The notes beneath the pieces were generated by a model. It was not told the origin of the DNA and made no database searches. It saw only the letters and a program-made list of their open reading frames with translations. From the NCBI RefSeq assembly GCF_002975205.1, contig NZ_PCOC01000002.1:310001-374000 (forward strand): DNA of 64,000 nt, read 5' to 3'. The position numbers and the translations under genes were made by a program. Within the stretch, counting starts at the first letter, position 1. The number at the start of each line of letters is the position of its first letter. This DNA comes from Ochrobactrum vermis. Its GTDB lineage: Bacteria > Pseudomonadota > Alphaproteobacteria > Rhizobiales > Rhizobiaceae. This document shows, piece by piece, positions 17,436 to 27,321 of this stretch.

Positions 17436-17451
17436 TTGAATAGCTGTTCAA
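17436..17451 (+). promoter_or_regulatory. SmtB-type operator before the ZntA-like gene
   Basis: TTGAATAGCTGTTCAA is a near-perfect inverted repeat of the TGAACA/TGTTCA kind bound by SmtB/ArsR repressors, and is followed by TTG. Its reverse complement matches 29604-29617 (TGAACAGATATTCA) in all but one position. Confidence 0.7.
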
Positions 17452-17530
17452 TTGTGTCATTGACTCCTTCCGAAGCCACGCAGGGCACTCGCGAACGCGC
17501 CCGCTGCGTCGGTGAGAAAGGAGATCGGAA

Positions 17531-20218
17531 ATGACAACTTGACTTTCAATGCCGAGCGCCGGTGAACGGCTTGGCTTTCGCGTCGACGGCATGGATTGCG
17601 CGAGTTACGTTGGCAAGATCGAGACGGCGTTGGGCCGTCTGGGGGGCATCTCTGACGTGGCTGTCAATTTTGCCACCGAGACGCTGTTGCTCTCGCGTGA
17701 CGTCGTAAGCAAAACAACGTCGAAGGACATCGCCAGGAAGATTCGCTCGCTTGGTTTCGACGTGACGGAGTTACCGGCTTCCACCGTTCCTGCAGCGCCT
17801 GTCCAACGTGCCGTTGCGCGCCCCGGGCATGATCACAGCGGCTGCTCTGACGATCATGGAGCGCAAGACCATCATGGCGCTTGCGGAAGCGATCACAAGC
17901 ACGGTCACGAGCACGATAACGACGCCCACACCCACGACCACGGCGCCTGCGGCGGTCAGGATCATACAGGGCATGCGCCGGCTCCCCGCGCCGCGCCGGT
18001 TTCACCACCCAACGTTTCGATGCGGGTCGAGGGAATGGATTGCGCGAGCTGCGTCGGGAAGATCGAAGTCGCGCTGGCGCGGATGCCTGACGTTTCCGAC
18101 GTTCGTGTGAACTTCACGACCGAGACACTCGAACTGAAGATTGCAGCGGGTGCGATCACCAAGGTAGCAGACATCGAAAAGACGATTAGAAGCCTTGGCT
18201 TCGGGGTGTCCGACGTGCGCACGCTATCGACTTCAAATGATGCGGTCGTTGACGTCGCGCCATCGCCAGCGATGCGCAATCAGCGCTGGTGGCAGACCCG
18301 TAAGGGGAAGCATGTCATCGGTCTCGGCCTGTTGATGGGCTCGGCCTACGCCATTGCCCTATTCATCCCCCTTTATGCGGAATGGATATTTGCCGCCGCC
18401 GTCGTGGTGGGCGTTATCCCGTTCGCCCGCAAGGCTTTCGCGCTCGCGGCATCGGGATCGCCATTCTCCATCGAAACGTTGATGGTCGTCGCTTCGATCG
18501 GCGCCCTCGTGATTGGCGAGGCCGAAGAAGCGGCAGCGGTCGTGTTCCTCTTCGCAGTCGGCGAAATGCTCGAAAGCGTGGCCGCCTGACGGGCGCGCGC
18601 AGGCATAAAAGCCCTTGCATCACTTGTACCGAAGACGGCCGTCTTGTTCGATCCGAATGGAGGCCAGCGCAGCGTCCCGGCGGCTTCGTTGCGCGTGAAC
18701 GATCTGGTTCTGGTGCGGCCGGGCGACCGCGTCCCCGCCGACGGGCGGATCGTCCAGGGCACCTCCAGTCTCGACGAGTCGTCCATCACCGGCGAATCCG
18801 TCCCGCGTTCGAAGGCCACAGGGGACAGCATTTTCGCCGGGTCCATCAATGTCGATGGCGTTCTTCAGGTCCGCGCCGAAAAGACAGCCGCCGACAATAC
18901 CATCTCGCGTATCATTCAACTCGTGGAGCAGGCCCAGTCCGCCAAGGCCCCGACCGCGCGCTTCATCGAGAATTTCAGCCGTTACTATACCCCAGCGGTG
19001 ATGATGATCGCTGCGCTGATCGTCACCGTACCCCCGTTGGCGATGGGCGCTGATTGGGACACCTGGATCTATCGCGGTCTCGCACTGCTGCTGATTGCCT
19101 GCCCCTGTGCGCTCGTTCTGTCGACACCTGCGGCAATCGCTTCGGGACTTGCCGTCGGCACGCGCCGCGGCCTGCTGATCAAGGGCGGTAATGCGCTTGA
19201 AACCATCGGCAAGGTGAACGCCATCGCTTTCGACAAGACGGGCACCCTGACCGAGGGCAGGCCGCGCGTCACCGACGTCTTCGCTTTCGGGAAGAATGAC
19301 GAGAGTGATGTCATCGGCCTGGCGGCGGCGGTCGAGACGGGTTCCAGCCATCCGCTTGCCAAGGCGATCATCGGCCGCGCCGAGACTGACGGCCTCTCTG
19401 TTCCCCTCGCACGGGACGCATCGTCCATGGCCGGCAAGGCAGTGAACGCGACCGTTGCGGGGCGTCGCCTCGCCGTCAGTTCCCCAACCCATGCCGCCCA
19501 GGTGGCAACGCTCAGCGCGCTGGATCGCAGCGCCATCGAGAAGCTCGAAGATCGCGGCAATACGGTTGCCGTCTTCCTAGACGAGCAGGCGAAGGACGTC
19601 CTCGGCCTCATCGCCCTGCGCGATGAACCGCGGCATGATGCGCGCGAAGGCGTCGCCCAGCTCAAGGCGATGGGCGTTCGCTCCGTAATGCTGACCGGCG
19701 ACAACCGGCGCACCGCCCAGGCGATCGCCAAGGGTCTCGGAATCGAATGGAGCGCCGAGCTGTTGCCGCAGGACAAGCTTCGTCTCGTCGACGAGATGAA
19801 GCGGACCTCCAAGGTGGCGACGGTCGGCGACGGCATCAACGATGCCCCGGCGATGGCGACGGCAGATGTCGGTATCGCCATGGGCGGCGGAACCGACGTG
19901 GCAATCGAGACCGCGGACGCCGCCCTGCTCAAGAGCCGCGTCACGGACGTTGCCCATCTCGTCGCGCTTTCGCGCGCGACCATGGCCAACATTCACCAGA
20001 ATGTGGTCTTTGCCCTGGCGCTGAAAGGGCTCTTCCTCGTTACCAGCGTCCTCGGCGTCACGGGCCTCTGGATCGCGGTGCTTGCCGATACCGGCGCCAC
20101 GGCGATTGTCACGCTGAACGCATTGCGGCTCCTGCGCTTCAAGGGCGCTAAGCCGGCCGAGGCCGGTCGGGACGAAGACATGTCCCGGCACCCCTTGATC
20201 CCGGCCGAAAGCCGCTGA
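17531..20218 (+). pseudogene. ZntA-like Zn/Cd/Pb P1B-type ATPase with two in-frame stops
   Basis: The frame is continuous from ATG 17531 (AAAGGAG just upstream) to 20218, about 895 codons, but TGA occurs at codon 4 (17540) and at codon 353 (18587-18589), where VAA-x-RARAG needs a small residue. An internal ATG at 17549 avoids the first stop but lies far from the ribosome site. The first HMA domain has GMDCASY in place of CASC, losing one metal cysteine; the second has GMDCASC. Between them is a His/Asp-rich linker (about residues 90-150). The second part keeps [32 protein letters not shown], and the LADTGAT end of zinc-type pumps. As written it makes no full pump. Confidence 0.85.
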
Positions 20219-20237
20219 CTTTTCGAGTGAAGGAGCA

Positions 20238-20263
20238 GCCGCCAGTCGACCTTGGCTGGCGGC
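20238..20263 (+). terminator. hairpin after the ZntA-like gene
   Basis: 8-base stem GCCGCCAG / CTGGCGGC with a 10-base loop, 20 bases after the stop. No T-tract follows. The rest of 20219-20424 has no gene. Confidence 0.55.
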
Positions 20264-20424
20264 CTCACGCGACTGATGCGCGTCGCGGGTAAACCGATCC
20301 GTCGTGCTCACTCGGGGACCGCCTCTTTCCAAAAAAACGCAGGCGAAGCAAGGCATGCGGTTGGTCGCCGCATGAGGTGACGGCTGCGTCACGGGTTCTC
20401 TCGGAAATAATTCTTCTCGGGGCC

Positions 20425-20448
20425 TTGACCTTTCCACCGTTGGAAACC
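20425..20448 (+). promoter_or_regulatory. CueR-type promoter of the RND pump operon
   Basis: It begins TTGACCTTTCC and ends CGTTGGAAACC, the same 24-base layout as the copA site, and ends 71 bases before the fusion protein start. Confidence 0.8.
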
Positions 20449-20519
20449 GCACCTTCGAAAAAAATGACCATCGCCGTCTCCCGCAAGCCTGGAGGGCGCA
20501 CGTATGAAAGTGAACGAAA

Positions 20520-21773
20520 ATGAACAAGAAAGCCGCCACCCTGCTCCTGGCCGGTGTCGTGATTGCCGGTGGCACCTTTGTCTATCGCAACGAAATGCAA
20601 CTCAATACCAGCCACCTTCTGGCGTTAGTGTCGTCGGCTGTCATGCCCGAAGCCGTTGCCCAGTCGGGTGAAATGCCCGCACCAAAGGTGCCGGTTGCCG
20701 AGGTCGTCACGCGCACGGTCGCGCCGTCGGTGGAATTCACCGGCCATCTCGAAGCGACCAAAGTCGTTGAACTTCGCCCCCGTGTCGGAGGCGCCATCGA
20801 CGCCGTCAGTGTTCCCGAAGGGGGGCTTATAGAATCAGGCAAGCTTCTCTTCCAGATCGATCCGAGACCCTTCGAGATTGCCCTGGACGCAGCCAAGGCT
20901 CAGTTGCAGCAGGCAAAGGTTCTGCTCGATCAGGCCGAGATCGATTTCAGGCGCGTCGAAACGTTGGCGCCCAAGGGAACGGTATCCCGCAAGACCTTCG
21001 ATGACGCGCAGGCCGCACGCCGTCAGCGCCAGGCCCAGGTGGAAATCGCCAAGGCTGCCGTTGCAGCCGCAGAACTCGATCGGTCTTTCACGCGCGTCAC
21101 GGCACCGATTGCCGGACGCGTCGATCGTGTTCTCGTGACAGAAGGCAACCTCGTCGCCGGCGGCAGTGCAGGAGCTGCGACGCTCCTCACCACGATTGTC
21201 TCGACCGATCCGCTCTACGTCTATTTTGATATCGACGAGGCCACCTATCTCGGATTCGCCGCTCGCGCACGCGCATCCGAGACGGGGAGGGTTGTTGACA
21301 AGCTTCCGGTGCAGGTCGGCTTGATGACCGATTCCGGCTTCCCGCATACGGGCGAACTCGGCTTTCTCGGCAATCGTGTCGACCGGAGCACAGGCACGAT
21401 CCGAGCCCGCGCTATCGTTCGGAACGCCGATGGTCGGCTCGCTCCCGGTCTCTTTGCGCGGGTTCACCTCGTGACCGCGGAGCCGGCTCAGACCGTGCTG
21501 ATTGACGATCAGGCGATCGGTAGCGACCAGGGGCGCCGCTATGTGCTGGCGCTCGGGTCCGAGAACAAGGCCGAGTACCGTCCGGTTGAGCTTGGGCCGA
21601 TGATCGACGGTCTGCGCGTGGTCTCGAGCGGCCTCGAGCCGGGCGAGAAAATCATCATCAAGGGGCTGGTCCGTCCCGGCATGCAGGTGGATCCGCAGAT
21701 GATTTCGATGTTGCCGGGCCAATCCGCCGATGGCGGCCAGGCAGCGGCTGCATCGCAGGAGGCGCGTCGATGA
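20520..21773 (+). CDS. RND efflux periplasmic adaptor (HlyD/AcrA type)
   Basis: 417 residues from ATG 20520. An N-terminal hydrophobic anchor/signal (MNKKAATLLLAGVVIAGG) is followed by the barrel-sandwich half-motif LRPRVGGAIDAV. A helical hairpin follows (AKAQLQQAKVLLDQAEIDF), then the second lipoyl half (RVTAPIAGRVDRV) and beta-barrel. It bridges the inner-membrane pump and outer-membrane channel. The stop overlaps the pump start as ATGA. The ribosome site is weak. It lacks Met/His clusters typical of CusB-like copper adaptors, so a drug or organic substrate type is more likely. Confidence 0.88.
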   Translation: MNKKAATLLLAGVVIAGGTFVYRNEMQLNTSHLLALVSSAVMPEAVAQSGEMPAPKVPVAEVVTRTVAPSVEFTGHLEATKVVELRPRVGGAIDAVSVPEGGLIESGKLLFQIDPRPFEIALDAAKAQLQQAKVLLDQAEIDFRRVETLAPKGTVSRKTFDDAQAARRQRQAQVEIAKAAVAAAELDRSFTRVTAPIAGRVDRVLVTEGNLVAGGSAGAATLLTTIVSTDPLYVYFDIDEATYLGFAARARASETGRVVDKLPVQVGLMTDSGFPHTGELGFLGNRVDRSTGTIRARAIVRNADGRLAPGLFARVHLVTAEPAQTVLIDDQAIGSDQGRRYVLALGSENKAEYRPVELGPMIDGLRVVSSGLEPGEKIIIKGLVRPGMQVDPQMISMLPGQSADGGQAAAASQEARR

Positions 21774-24700
21774 ACATTCCACGCTTTTTCGTCGACCGCC
21801 CGATCTTCGCGGTCGTTCTCTCCGTCTTGATGCTGATCGGCGGGGGCCTCACGCTCCTGAAGCTGCCATTGAGCGAATACCCGCAGGTGACCCCGCCAAC
21901 GGTATAGGTCACCGCAAGCTATCCAGGCGCCAGCCCCGAAGTGATAGCCGAAACGGTTGCCGCGCCGTTGGAACAGGTCATCAACGGCGTCGAAAACATG
22001 CTCTATATGAGCTCGCAGGCTGCAACCGACGGCCGCATGACGCTGACGGTAACCTTCCAGCAGGGTACCGATCCCGACATGGCACAGGTCCAGGTGCAGA
22101 ACCGTGTCTCGCGCGCGCTTCCACGCCTGCCACAGGAGGTTCAGCGCATCGGCGTGGTGACGCAGAAGACTTCACCCGACATCCTGATGGTTGTTCATCT
22201 CGTATCGCCCGATGATCGCTATGATCCGCTCTATCTGTCGAATTTCGCCACCCTGCAGGTGCGCGACCAGCTCGCACGCCTTTCAGGTGTGGGCGACGTG
22301 CTTGTCTGGGGCGCTGGCGAATATTCGATGCGGATCTGGCTCGATCCAGCCAAGGTGGCGGCGCGTGGTCTGACCGCCTCCGACGTGGTGGCGGCGATTC
22401 AGGAGCAGAACGTCCAGGTGGCCGCGGGCTCGGTTGGCCAGCAGCCGGAGGCTTCGGCCGCGTTTCAGGTCACGGTCAACACCCTCGGCAGGCTTTCCAA
22501 CGAGGAGCAGTTCGGCGACATCGTCGTCAAGACGGGCGCTGATGGCCAGGTTACCCGTTTACGCGACGTTGCCCGTATAGAGCTCGGCGCAGACGCCTAC
22601 GCGTTGCGCAGTCTTCTTGACGGCAAGCCGGCGCTTGCGTTGCAGATCATCCAGAGCCCAGGCGCCAACGCGCTCGATGTGTCCAGCGCCATTCGCGGCA
22701 CCATGGAAGAGCTGCAGAAAGGTTTTCCCGAGGGAATAGAATACCGCATCGCCTACGATCCCACCGTCTTCGTCAAGTCGTCTCTGGAAGCGGTGGTGAT
22801 GACGTTACTCGAAGCCATCGTTCTGGTCGTGATCGTCGTCGTGCTTTTCCTTCAGACCTGGCGCGCGTCGATCATCCCTCTGGTAGCGGTACCGATATCG
22901 TTGGTCGGCACGTTTGCGCTTATGTACATGTTCGGCTTCTCGCTGAACACGCTGTCGCTGTTCGGTCTGGTGCTCTCGATCGGGATCGTGGTCGATGACG
23001 CCATCGTCGTCGTCGAAAACGTCGAGCGTCACATCGCACTTGGCGAAACGCCGAAGGAAGCAGCACGCAAGGCCATGGACGAAGTGACCGGGCCGATCAT
23101 TGCCATTACGTCCGTGCTATCGGCCGTGTTCATCCCATCGGCATTCCTGTCCGGCCTGCAAGGCGAGTTCTATCGCCAGTTCGCGCTTACGATCGCGATC
23201 TCCACCATCCTGTCGGCAATCAACTCGCTCACGCTTTCTCCGGCGCTTGCAGGTGTGCTCCTGAAGTCGCACCATGGCGGCGTGAAGCGCGATCTCGTGA
23301 CACGGGTGATCGACGGCCTGTTCGGCTGGTTCTTCCGGCTTTTCAACCGGTTCTTCGACAGCGCTTCGAATGCCTATGTCTGGTCGGTGCGCCGCGCCGT
23401 GCGGTTAAGCGCACTCGTCCTGCTCGTCTATGCCGGTCTGCTCGGCATGACCTGGATGGGTTTCCAGGCAGTGCCTGGCGGATTTGTCCCGGCTCAGGAC
23501 AAATATTATCTCGTCGGCATCGCGCAGCTTCCGACCGGAGCCTCACTTGATCGCACCGAGGCGGTGGTCAAGAAAATGTCGGAGATCGCACTTGCCGAAC
23601 CGGGCGTGGAAAGCGTCGTCGCGTTTCCAGGCCTTTCGGTCAACGGCATGGTCAATATTCCCAATGCCGCCGTCATGTTCACGATGCTCAAGCCCTTCGA
23701 CGAGCGCACGGACCCTTCCTTGTCCGCTTTCGCGATCGCAGGTCGCCTGATGGGCAAGTTCGGCCAGATACCCGATGGTTTCGCCGGCATCTTCCCGCCG
23801 CCGCCCGTTCCGGGCCTCGGCACGACCGGCGGTTTCAAGATCCAGATCGAGGATCGGGCCGGGCTCGGCTTCGAGGCGCTGGCCGAGGCGCAGGGCGCGG
23901 TCATGGGCAAGGCGATGCAGGCACCGGAACTCGCCGGCATGCTCGCAAGCTTTCAGGTGAATGCACCGCAGGTGCAGGTCGACATTGACCGGGTGAAAGC
24001 CAAGTCTCAAGGGGTGCCGCTCAACACCATCTTCGAAACATTGCAGGTCAACCTTGGCTCGCTCTACGTGAACGACTTCAATCGCTTTGGCCGGACTTAC
24101 CGCGTGGTGGTCCAGGCCGACGCGCCATTCCGCATGCAGCCGGAGGACATCGGCCGGCTGAAGGTGCGCAACGCAGCGGGAGAAATGATCCCGTTGTCGA
24201 CCCTGCTAACGATCAAGCATAGTTCGGGGCCGGATCGCGTCATGCACTACAACAGCTTCCCGTCGGCCGATATCAGCGGCGGCCCGGCGCCCGGCTATTC
24301 GTTCGGGCAAGCGACTGCGGCCATAGAACGGATCGCAACGGAAACGCTGCCACCCGGCATGGCCTTCGAATGGACGGAGCTTGCCTATCAGGAAAAGCAG
24401 GCCGGGAACACGGCAATGTACATCTTCCCTCTGTCCGTTCTGCTCGCGTTTCTCATTCTCGCGGCCCAGTACAACAGCTGGTCGTTGCCATTCGCTGTGT
24501 TGCTGATCGCGCCGATGGCGCTGCTTTCCGCGATCGCAGGCGTCTGGCTCACTGGCGGCGACAACAACATCTTCACGCAAATCGGATTTGTGGTCCTGGT
24601 CGGCCTTGCCGCCAAGAACGCGATCCTGATCGTCGAGTTCGCACGAGCGAAGGAGGACGAAGGTGTCGATCCATTGAACGCCGTGCTTGAAGCAGCCCGG

Positions 24701-24949
24701 CTTCGCCTGCGGCCGATCCTGATGACCTCCCTGGCCTTCATCGCAGGTGTCGTTCCGCTTGTCATCGCAACGGGGGCTGGCGCCGAGATGCGGCATGTCA
24801 TGGGCATAGCGGTCTTCGCCGGCATGCTCGGCGTCACACTCTTCGGTCTGCTCCTGACGCCGGTCTTCTACGTCGCCGTGCGTAGGCTTGGGAAGCGGCG
24901 TGAAAAGAGCCAAAGCGGTGAAGGGGTGGCCGTGGAACAGCAACCATAA
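21770..24949 (+). pseudogene. RND transporter, HAE1 type, with an early TAG
   Basis: ATG 21770 overlaps the adaptor stop. The frame reads MNIPRFFVDRPIFAVVLSVL as in AcrB homologues, but codon 46 is TAG (21905-21907), where the family has Q (PTVQVTASYPGA). After it the frame is open to 24949, giving 1059 residues if read through. The helix-4 motif VVDDAIVVVEN marks the HAE1 (drug) class, not the copper/silver HME class. Restart at GTG 21941 would remove the first membrane helix, so no functional pump is expected unless the stop is suppressed, reverted, or a sequencing error. Confidence 0.85.
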
Positions 24950-24958
24950 ACAAACAAC

Positions 24959-25009
24959 AGCGATCCCATTCCGTCAGGTCGCAAGACCGGATGACCGAAT
25001 GGGATCGCT
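24959..25009 (+). promoter_or_regulatory. long hairpin between pump and outer-membrane factor
   Basis: Perfect 13-base inverted repeat AGCGATCCCATTC / GAATGGGATCGCT around a 25-base loop that itself contains short complementary runs. No T-tract follows. It could lower expression of the downstream channel or stabilise the upstream message. Confidence 0.6.
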
Positions 25010-25113
25010 CCCACGATCAAAACAATTCCGACGCGCTGGAGAAATGACTGCAGGCGGGCGGGCAAGCCTTGCTGCCCATGTTCGACCCGGCGCAAGTCTG
25101 GTGAGAGGCCTCT

Positions 25114-26508
25114 ATGAGAATCATCTATTATGCTGTGCCATTTGCACTGTTGTTCCTCGCAGGCTGCGTCACCGGCCCCGATCACGAAACGCCACAGATA
25201 GCATTGCCGGGAAAGTTCGGGGAGGGTGCCACGGCCAGCAATGGAAATGTGGCGCTCGCCGCATGGTGGAATGCGTTCGGCGACGCTCGCCTCGATCGCT
25301 ACGTCGCCTCGGGACTGGAGCAGAATCTGACGGTGCAGCAGGCGGTTGAGAGGATCAACCAGGCACAGGCGGATGTCGTCGTTGCCGGCGCTGGATCCCT
25401 GCCCAGCTTGATGGCATCCGCCAGCAACACCACGAGCCAACAGAAGGGCAGACTGTTCAATGCCGACCAACCCGTCCAGAACGTCTCCTCTGGTGGTCTC
25501 GGCGTTAGCTGGCTTATCGATCTTTTCGGGCAATATCGTCGCACAAAAGAAAGTGCTTCCGCGTCGCTCGATGTGGCGTATGCGCGCGTTGATATCCAGC
25601 GGCTGGCATTCATTTCGCAGCTGACATCAGCCTATATCGATCTTCGCTATTATCAGGAGCGCATTGAGATCGCGCGGCAGAATCTCAAATCGCGTCGAGA
25701 AACGCTTGCGTTGACCAAACAGCAATTGGCAGCTGGTGCGACATCGCGGCTGGATGTCACACAGGCTGAAGGGCTCGTCCAGGTGACGCTGGCCGAAATT
25801 CCTGAACTGGAGATAAATTTCCGCCGATCGGCTCATCGTATTGCCACCCTCCTGGGATTGCCGGCCTCGTCGTTCATCGGAGAGCTTCAAAAAGGGGCCA
25901 GGCAGCCCGTCGCCCGCGCGATTGCGCGCAGCGGCATTCCCGCCGATCTGCTGCGCAATCGTCCCGACATCCGTGCGGCGGAACGGCGTCTGGCTGCTTC
26001 GGTCGCGAAAATAGGCGTCGCGGAATCGCAGCTCTATCCGAGCATTCAGCTGAGCGGATCGATTTCTCCCAGTTACACCTATCTCAGCGGTGGATCGAAT
26101 GGTTCCCTGAACCTCTGGTCCTTCGGGCCGACGCTGGTTTTGCCAATCCTCGACGGAGGCCGCTTGCGCGCAAATGTCGCCAGCGCCGGCTCGGCGGCCC
26201 GGGAGCAGTATCTTGAATGGAAGCAGACGGTTCTGGTCGCTGTTGAAGAGGTCGAGAACGCGCTCGCCGCCATAAGCCGCAGCAAGCAGACCGAGACCAC
26301 GCTGAGAAAAGCCGTTGAAGCCTACCAGGATGCTCTTTCGATCGCCACGACCAACTACCGGAATGGCGTCTCGACCCTTCTCGAAGTCCTGGACGCTCAG
26401 CGTTCCGTTTCCGATGCACAAGCCAACCTTGCCAGAGCCGTCCAGCAAACGGCGTTAAGCTACGTAGCCCTGAATGTCGCCGTCGGCGGAGGCTACGCGA
26501 ACAAGTAA
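25114..26508 (+). CDS. outer-membrane efflux lipoprotein (NodT/OprM family)
   Basis: 464 residues from ATG 25114. The lipobox LFLAGC puts the acylated cysteine near residue 16. The two repeats of the TolC-like family are visible: WWNAFGDARLDRYVASGLEQN starts the first, while the AERRLAAS/FGPTLVLPILDGGR region and a VLDAQRSVSDAQANLARA end form the second. It would form the trimeric exit duct for the pump upstream, 164 bases away behind a hairpin. Intact, so it could still serve other inner-membrane pumps. Confidence 0.9.
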   Translation: MRIIYYAVPFALLFLAGCVTGPDHETPQIALPGKFGEGATASNGNVALAAWWNAFGDARLDRYVASGLEQNLTVQQAVERINQAQADVVVAGAGSLPSLMASASNTTSQQKGRLFNADQPVQNVSSGGLGVSWLIDLFGQYRRTKESASASLDVAYARVDIQRLAFISQLTSAYIDLRYYQERIEIARQNLKSRRETLALTKQQLAAGATSRLDVTQAEGLVQVTLAEIPELEINFRRSAHRIATLLGLPASSFIGELQKGARQPVARAIARSGIPADLLRNRPDIRAAERRLAASVAKIGVAESQLYPSIQLSGSISPSYTYLSGGSNGSLNLWSFGPTLVLPILDGGRLRANVASAGSAAREQYLEWKQTVLVAVEEVENALAAISRSKQTETTLRKAVEAYQDALSIATTNYRNGVSTLLEVLDAQRSVSDAQANLARAVQQTALSYVALNVAVGGGYANK

Positions 26509-26564
26509 AACAACACGTCCGGACATCGCACGGCGTGCCCGCAGCTGTAGTGTGGCAGAGGGGA

Positions 26565-26702
26565 TTGCGGAACAATCGAAGCACACGACTGAGGTCTCCA
26601 GCACCTAATCCTGCGCCGGTGCTGCGGATTGGTGCCGCCCTTGTGTTCGCGACCGCGTTCTACTTTCTCTATCGGGCGATCCTCTCTGCCGGCTGGTTAT
26701 GA
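26565..26702 (+). CDS. possible 45-aa single-helix membrane peptide
   Basis: TTG 26565 lies two bases after AGAGGGGA and opens 45 residues: a basic start (MRNNRSTRLRSP) and one strong membrane helix (IGAALVFATAFYFLYRAIL), ending AGWL. It lies 56 bases after the outer-membrane factor. Small helices of this kind often assist efflux pumps, but the TTG start and lack of a known family keep this tentative. Confidence 0.35.
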   Translation: MRNNRSTRLRSPAPNPAPVLRIGAALVFATAFYFLYRAILSAGWL

Positions 26703-26758
26703 GGATCGCGGTTCATGCCGGCATACGTTTCAGTGCGTGAAAAACGACGAACCGAATC

Positions 26759-26782
26759 TTGACCTTCTCATGGCTGGAAGCA
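26759..26782 (+). promoter_or_regulatory. CueR-type promoter of the 63-aa unknown
   Basis: It begins TTGACCTTCTC, as the copA promoter does, and ends GGCTGGAAGCA. It ends 34 bases before ATG 26817, the closest spacing of the set. Confidence 0.75.
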
Positions 26783-26816
26783 GCACGATCAACGCAATGT
26801 ATTGGAGAGACCCCTC

Positions 26817-27008
26817 ATGACATCTCGCACTGAAGGATTAGAATGGGATATCCTGGCCCTGTTCAAACGAGCCTATCGGCAGGGACGGCTCGATGTGGCC
26901 GAGCATTTGCTAGGGGCGCTAGAGACTTCCAGAGATATGGAAATGGGCTGGAAATCGCCCAACAGCAATTCTGCGCTTGCTGAGGCCTATCGGGAAATCC
27001 TCGGTTAG
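26817..27008 (+). CDS. 63-aa protein of unknown function, predicted copper-induced
   Basis: ATG 26817 follows the CueR-type promoter by 34 bases. The protein has no signal peptide and no cysteine. It appears helical: GLEWDILALFKRAYRQGRLD, then VAEHLLGALE, then a short loop and ALAEAYREILG. Polar and hydrophobic residues alternate as in amphipathic helices, suggesting a small helical bundle or a protein-binding peptide in the cytoplasm. I do not recognise a family. Its own copper-type promoter and monocistronic position argue that it is a real, regulated gene. 27009-27209 after it holds no gene. Confidence 0.65.
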   Translation: MTSRTEGLEWDILALFKRAYRQGRLDVAEHLLGALETSRDMEMGWKSPNSNSALAEAYREILG

Positions 27009-27209
27009 CGCTCTCTACGCGCCGGGCGATCAGTCGTGATCAGGATGTAACCTTTACTGGACCGTAGCGAACCTCTCTACAGGCGCGCCATGGCGGGCCC
27101 GAAGCAGGCCACCCGCTTCTGATCGACACGCACGATCGGCCATTTTCCTGTTCCGGCTGCCTCCGCAACGGCTGCTCGGGTCCGTCACAAAATTCCCTGC
27201 ACGAGCCTC

Positions 27210-27233
27210 TTGACCTTCCAAGCCTTGGAAACC
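27210..27233 (+). promoter_or_regulatory. CueR-type promoter of the MFS exporter
   Basis: It begins TTGACCTTCCA and ends CCTTGGAAACC. The dyad CCAAG/CTTGG in the centre is perfect. A fitting -10 (TAGGGT) follows at the usual MerR distance. It lies 88 bases before ATG 27322. Confidence 0.85.
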
Positions 27234-27321
27234 GTAGGGTCTGCCGAACCGTGCGGATGGCCGCGCGGGAATCGATAAAAAATCGCCCGGCGGGCCCCGC
27301 CCTTTCGAAGGAACAGACATC

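Noticed and set aside
17540..18589. In-frame TGA codons in the ZntA-like gene as selenocysteine sites
   Set aside because: The family has a small residue, not cysteine, at the second site, no SECIS-like hairpin is evident after it, and the first lies at codon 4. Ordinary nonsense changes or errors are simpler.
19577..20575. 332-codon minus-strand frame across the ZntA-like gene end
   Set aside because: Shadow of the ATPase and of the noncoding gap with its CueR-type promoter; no family features.
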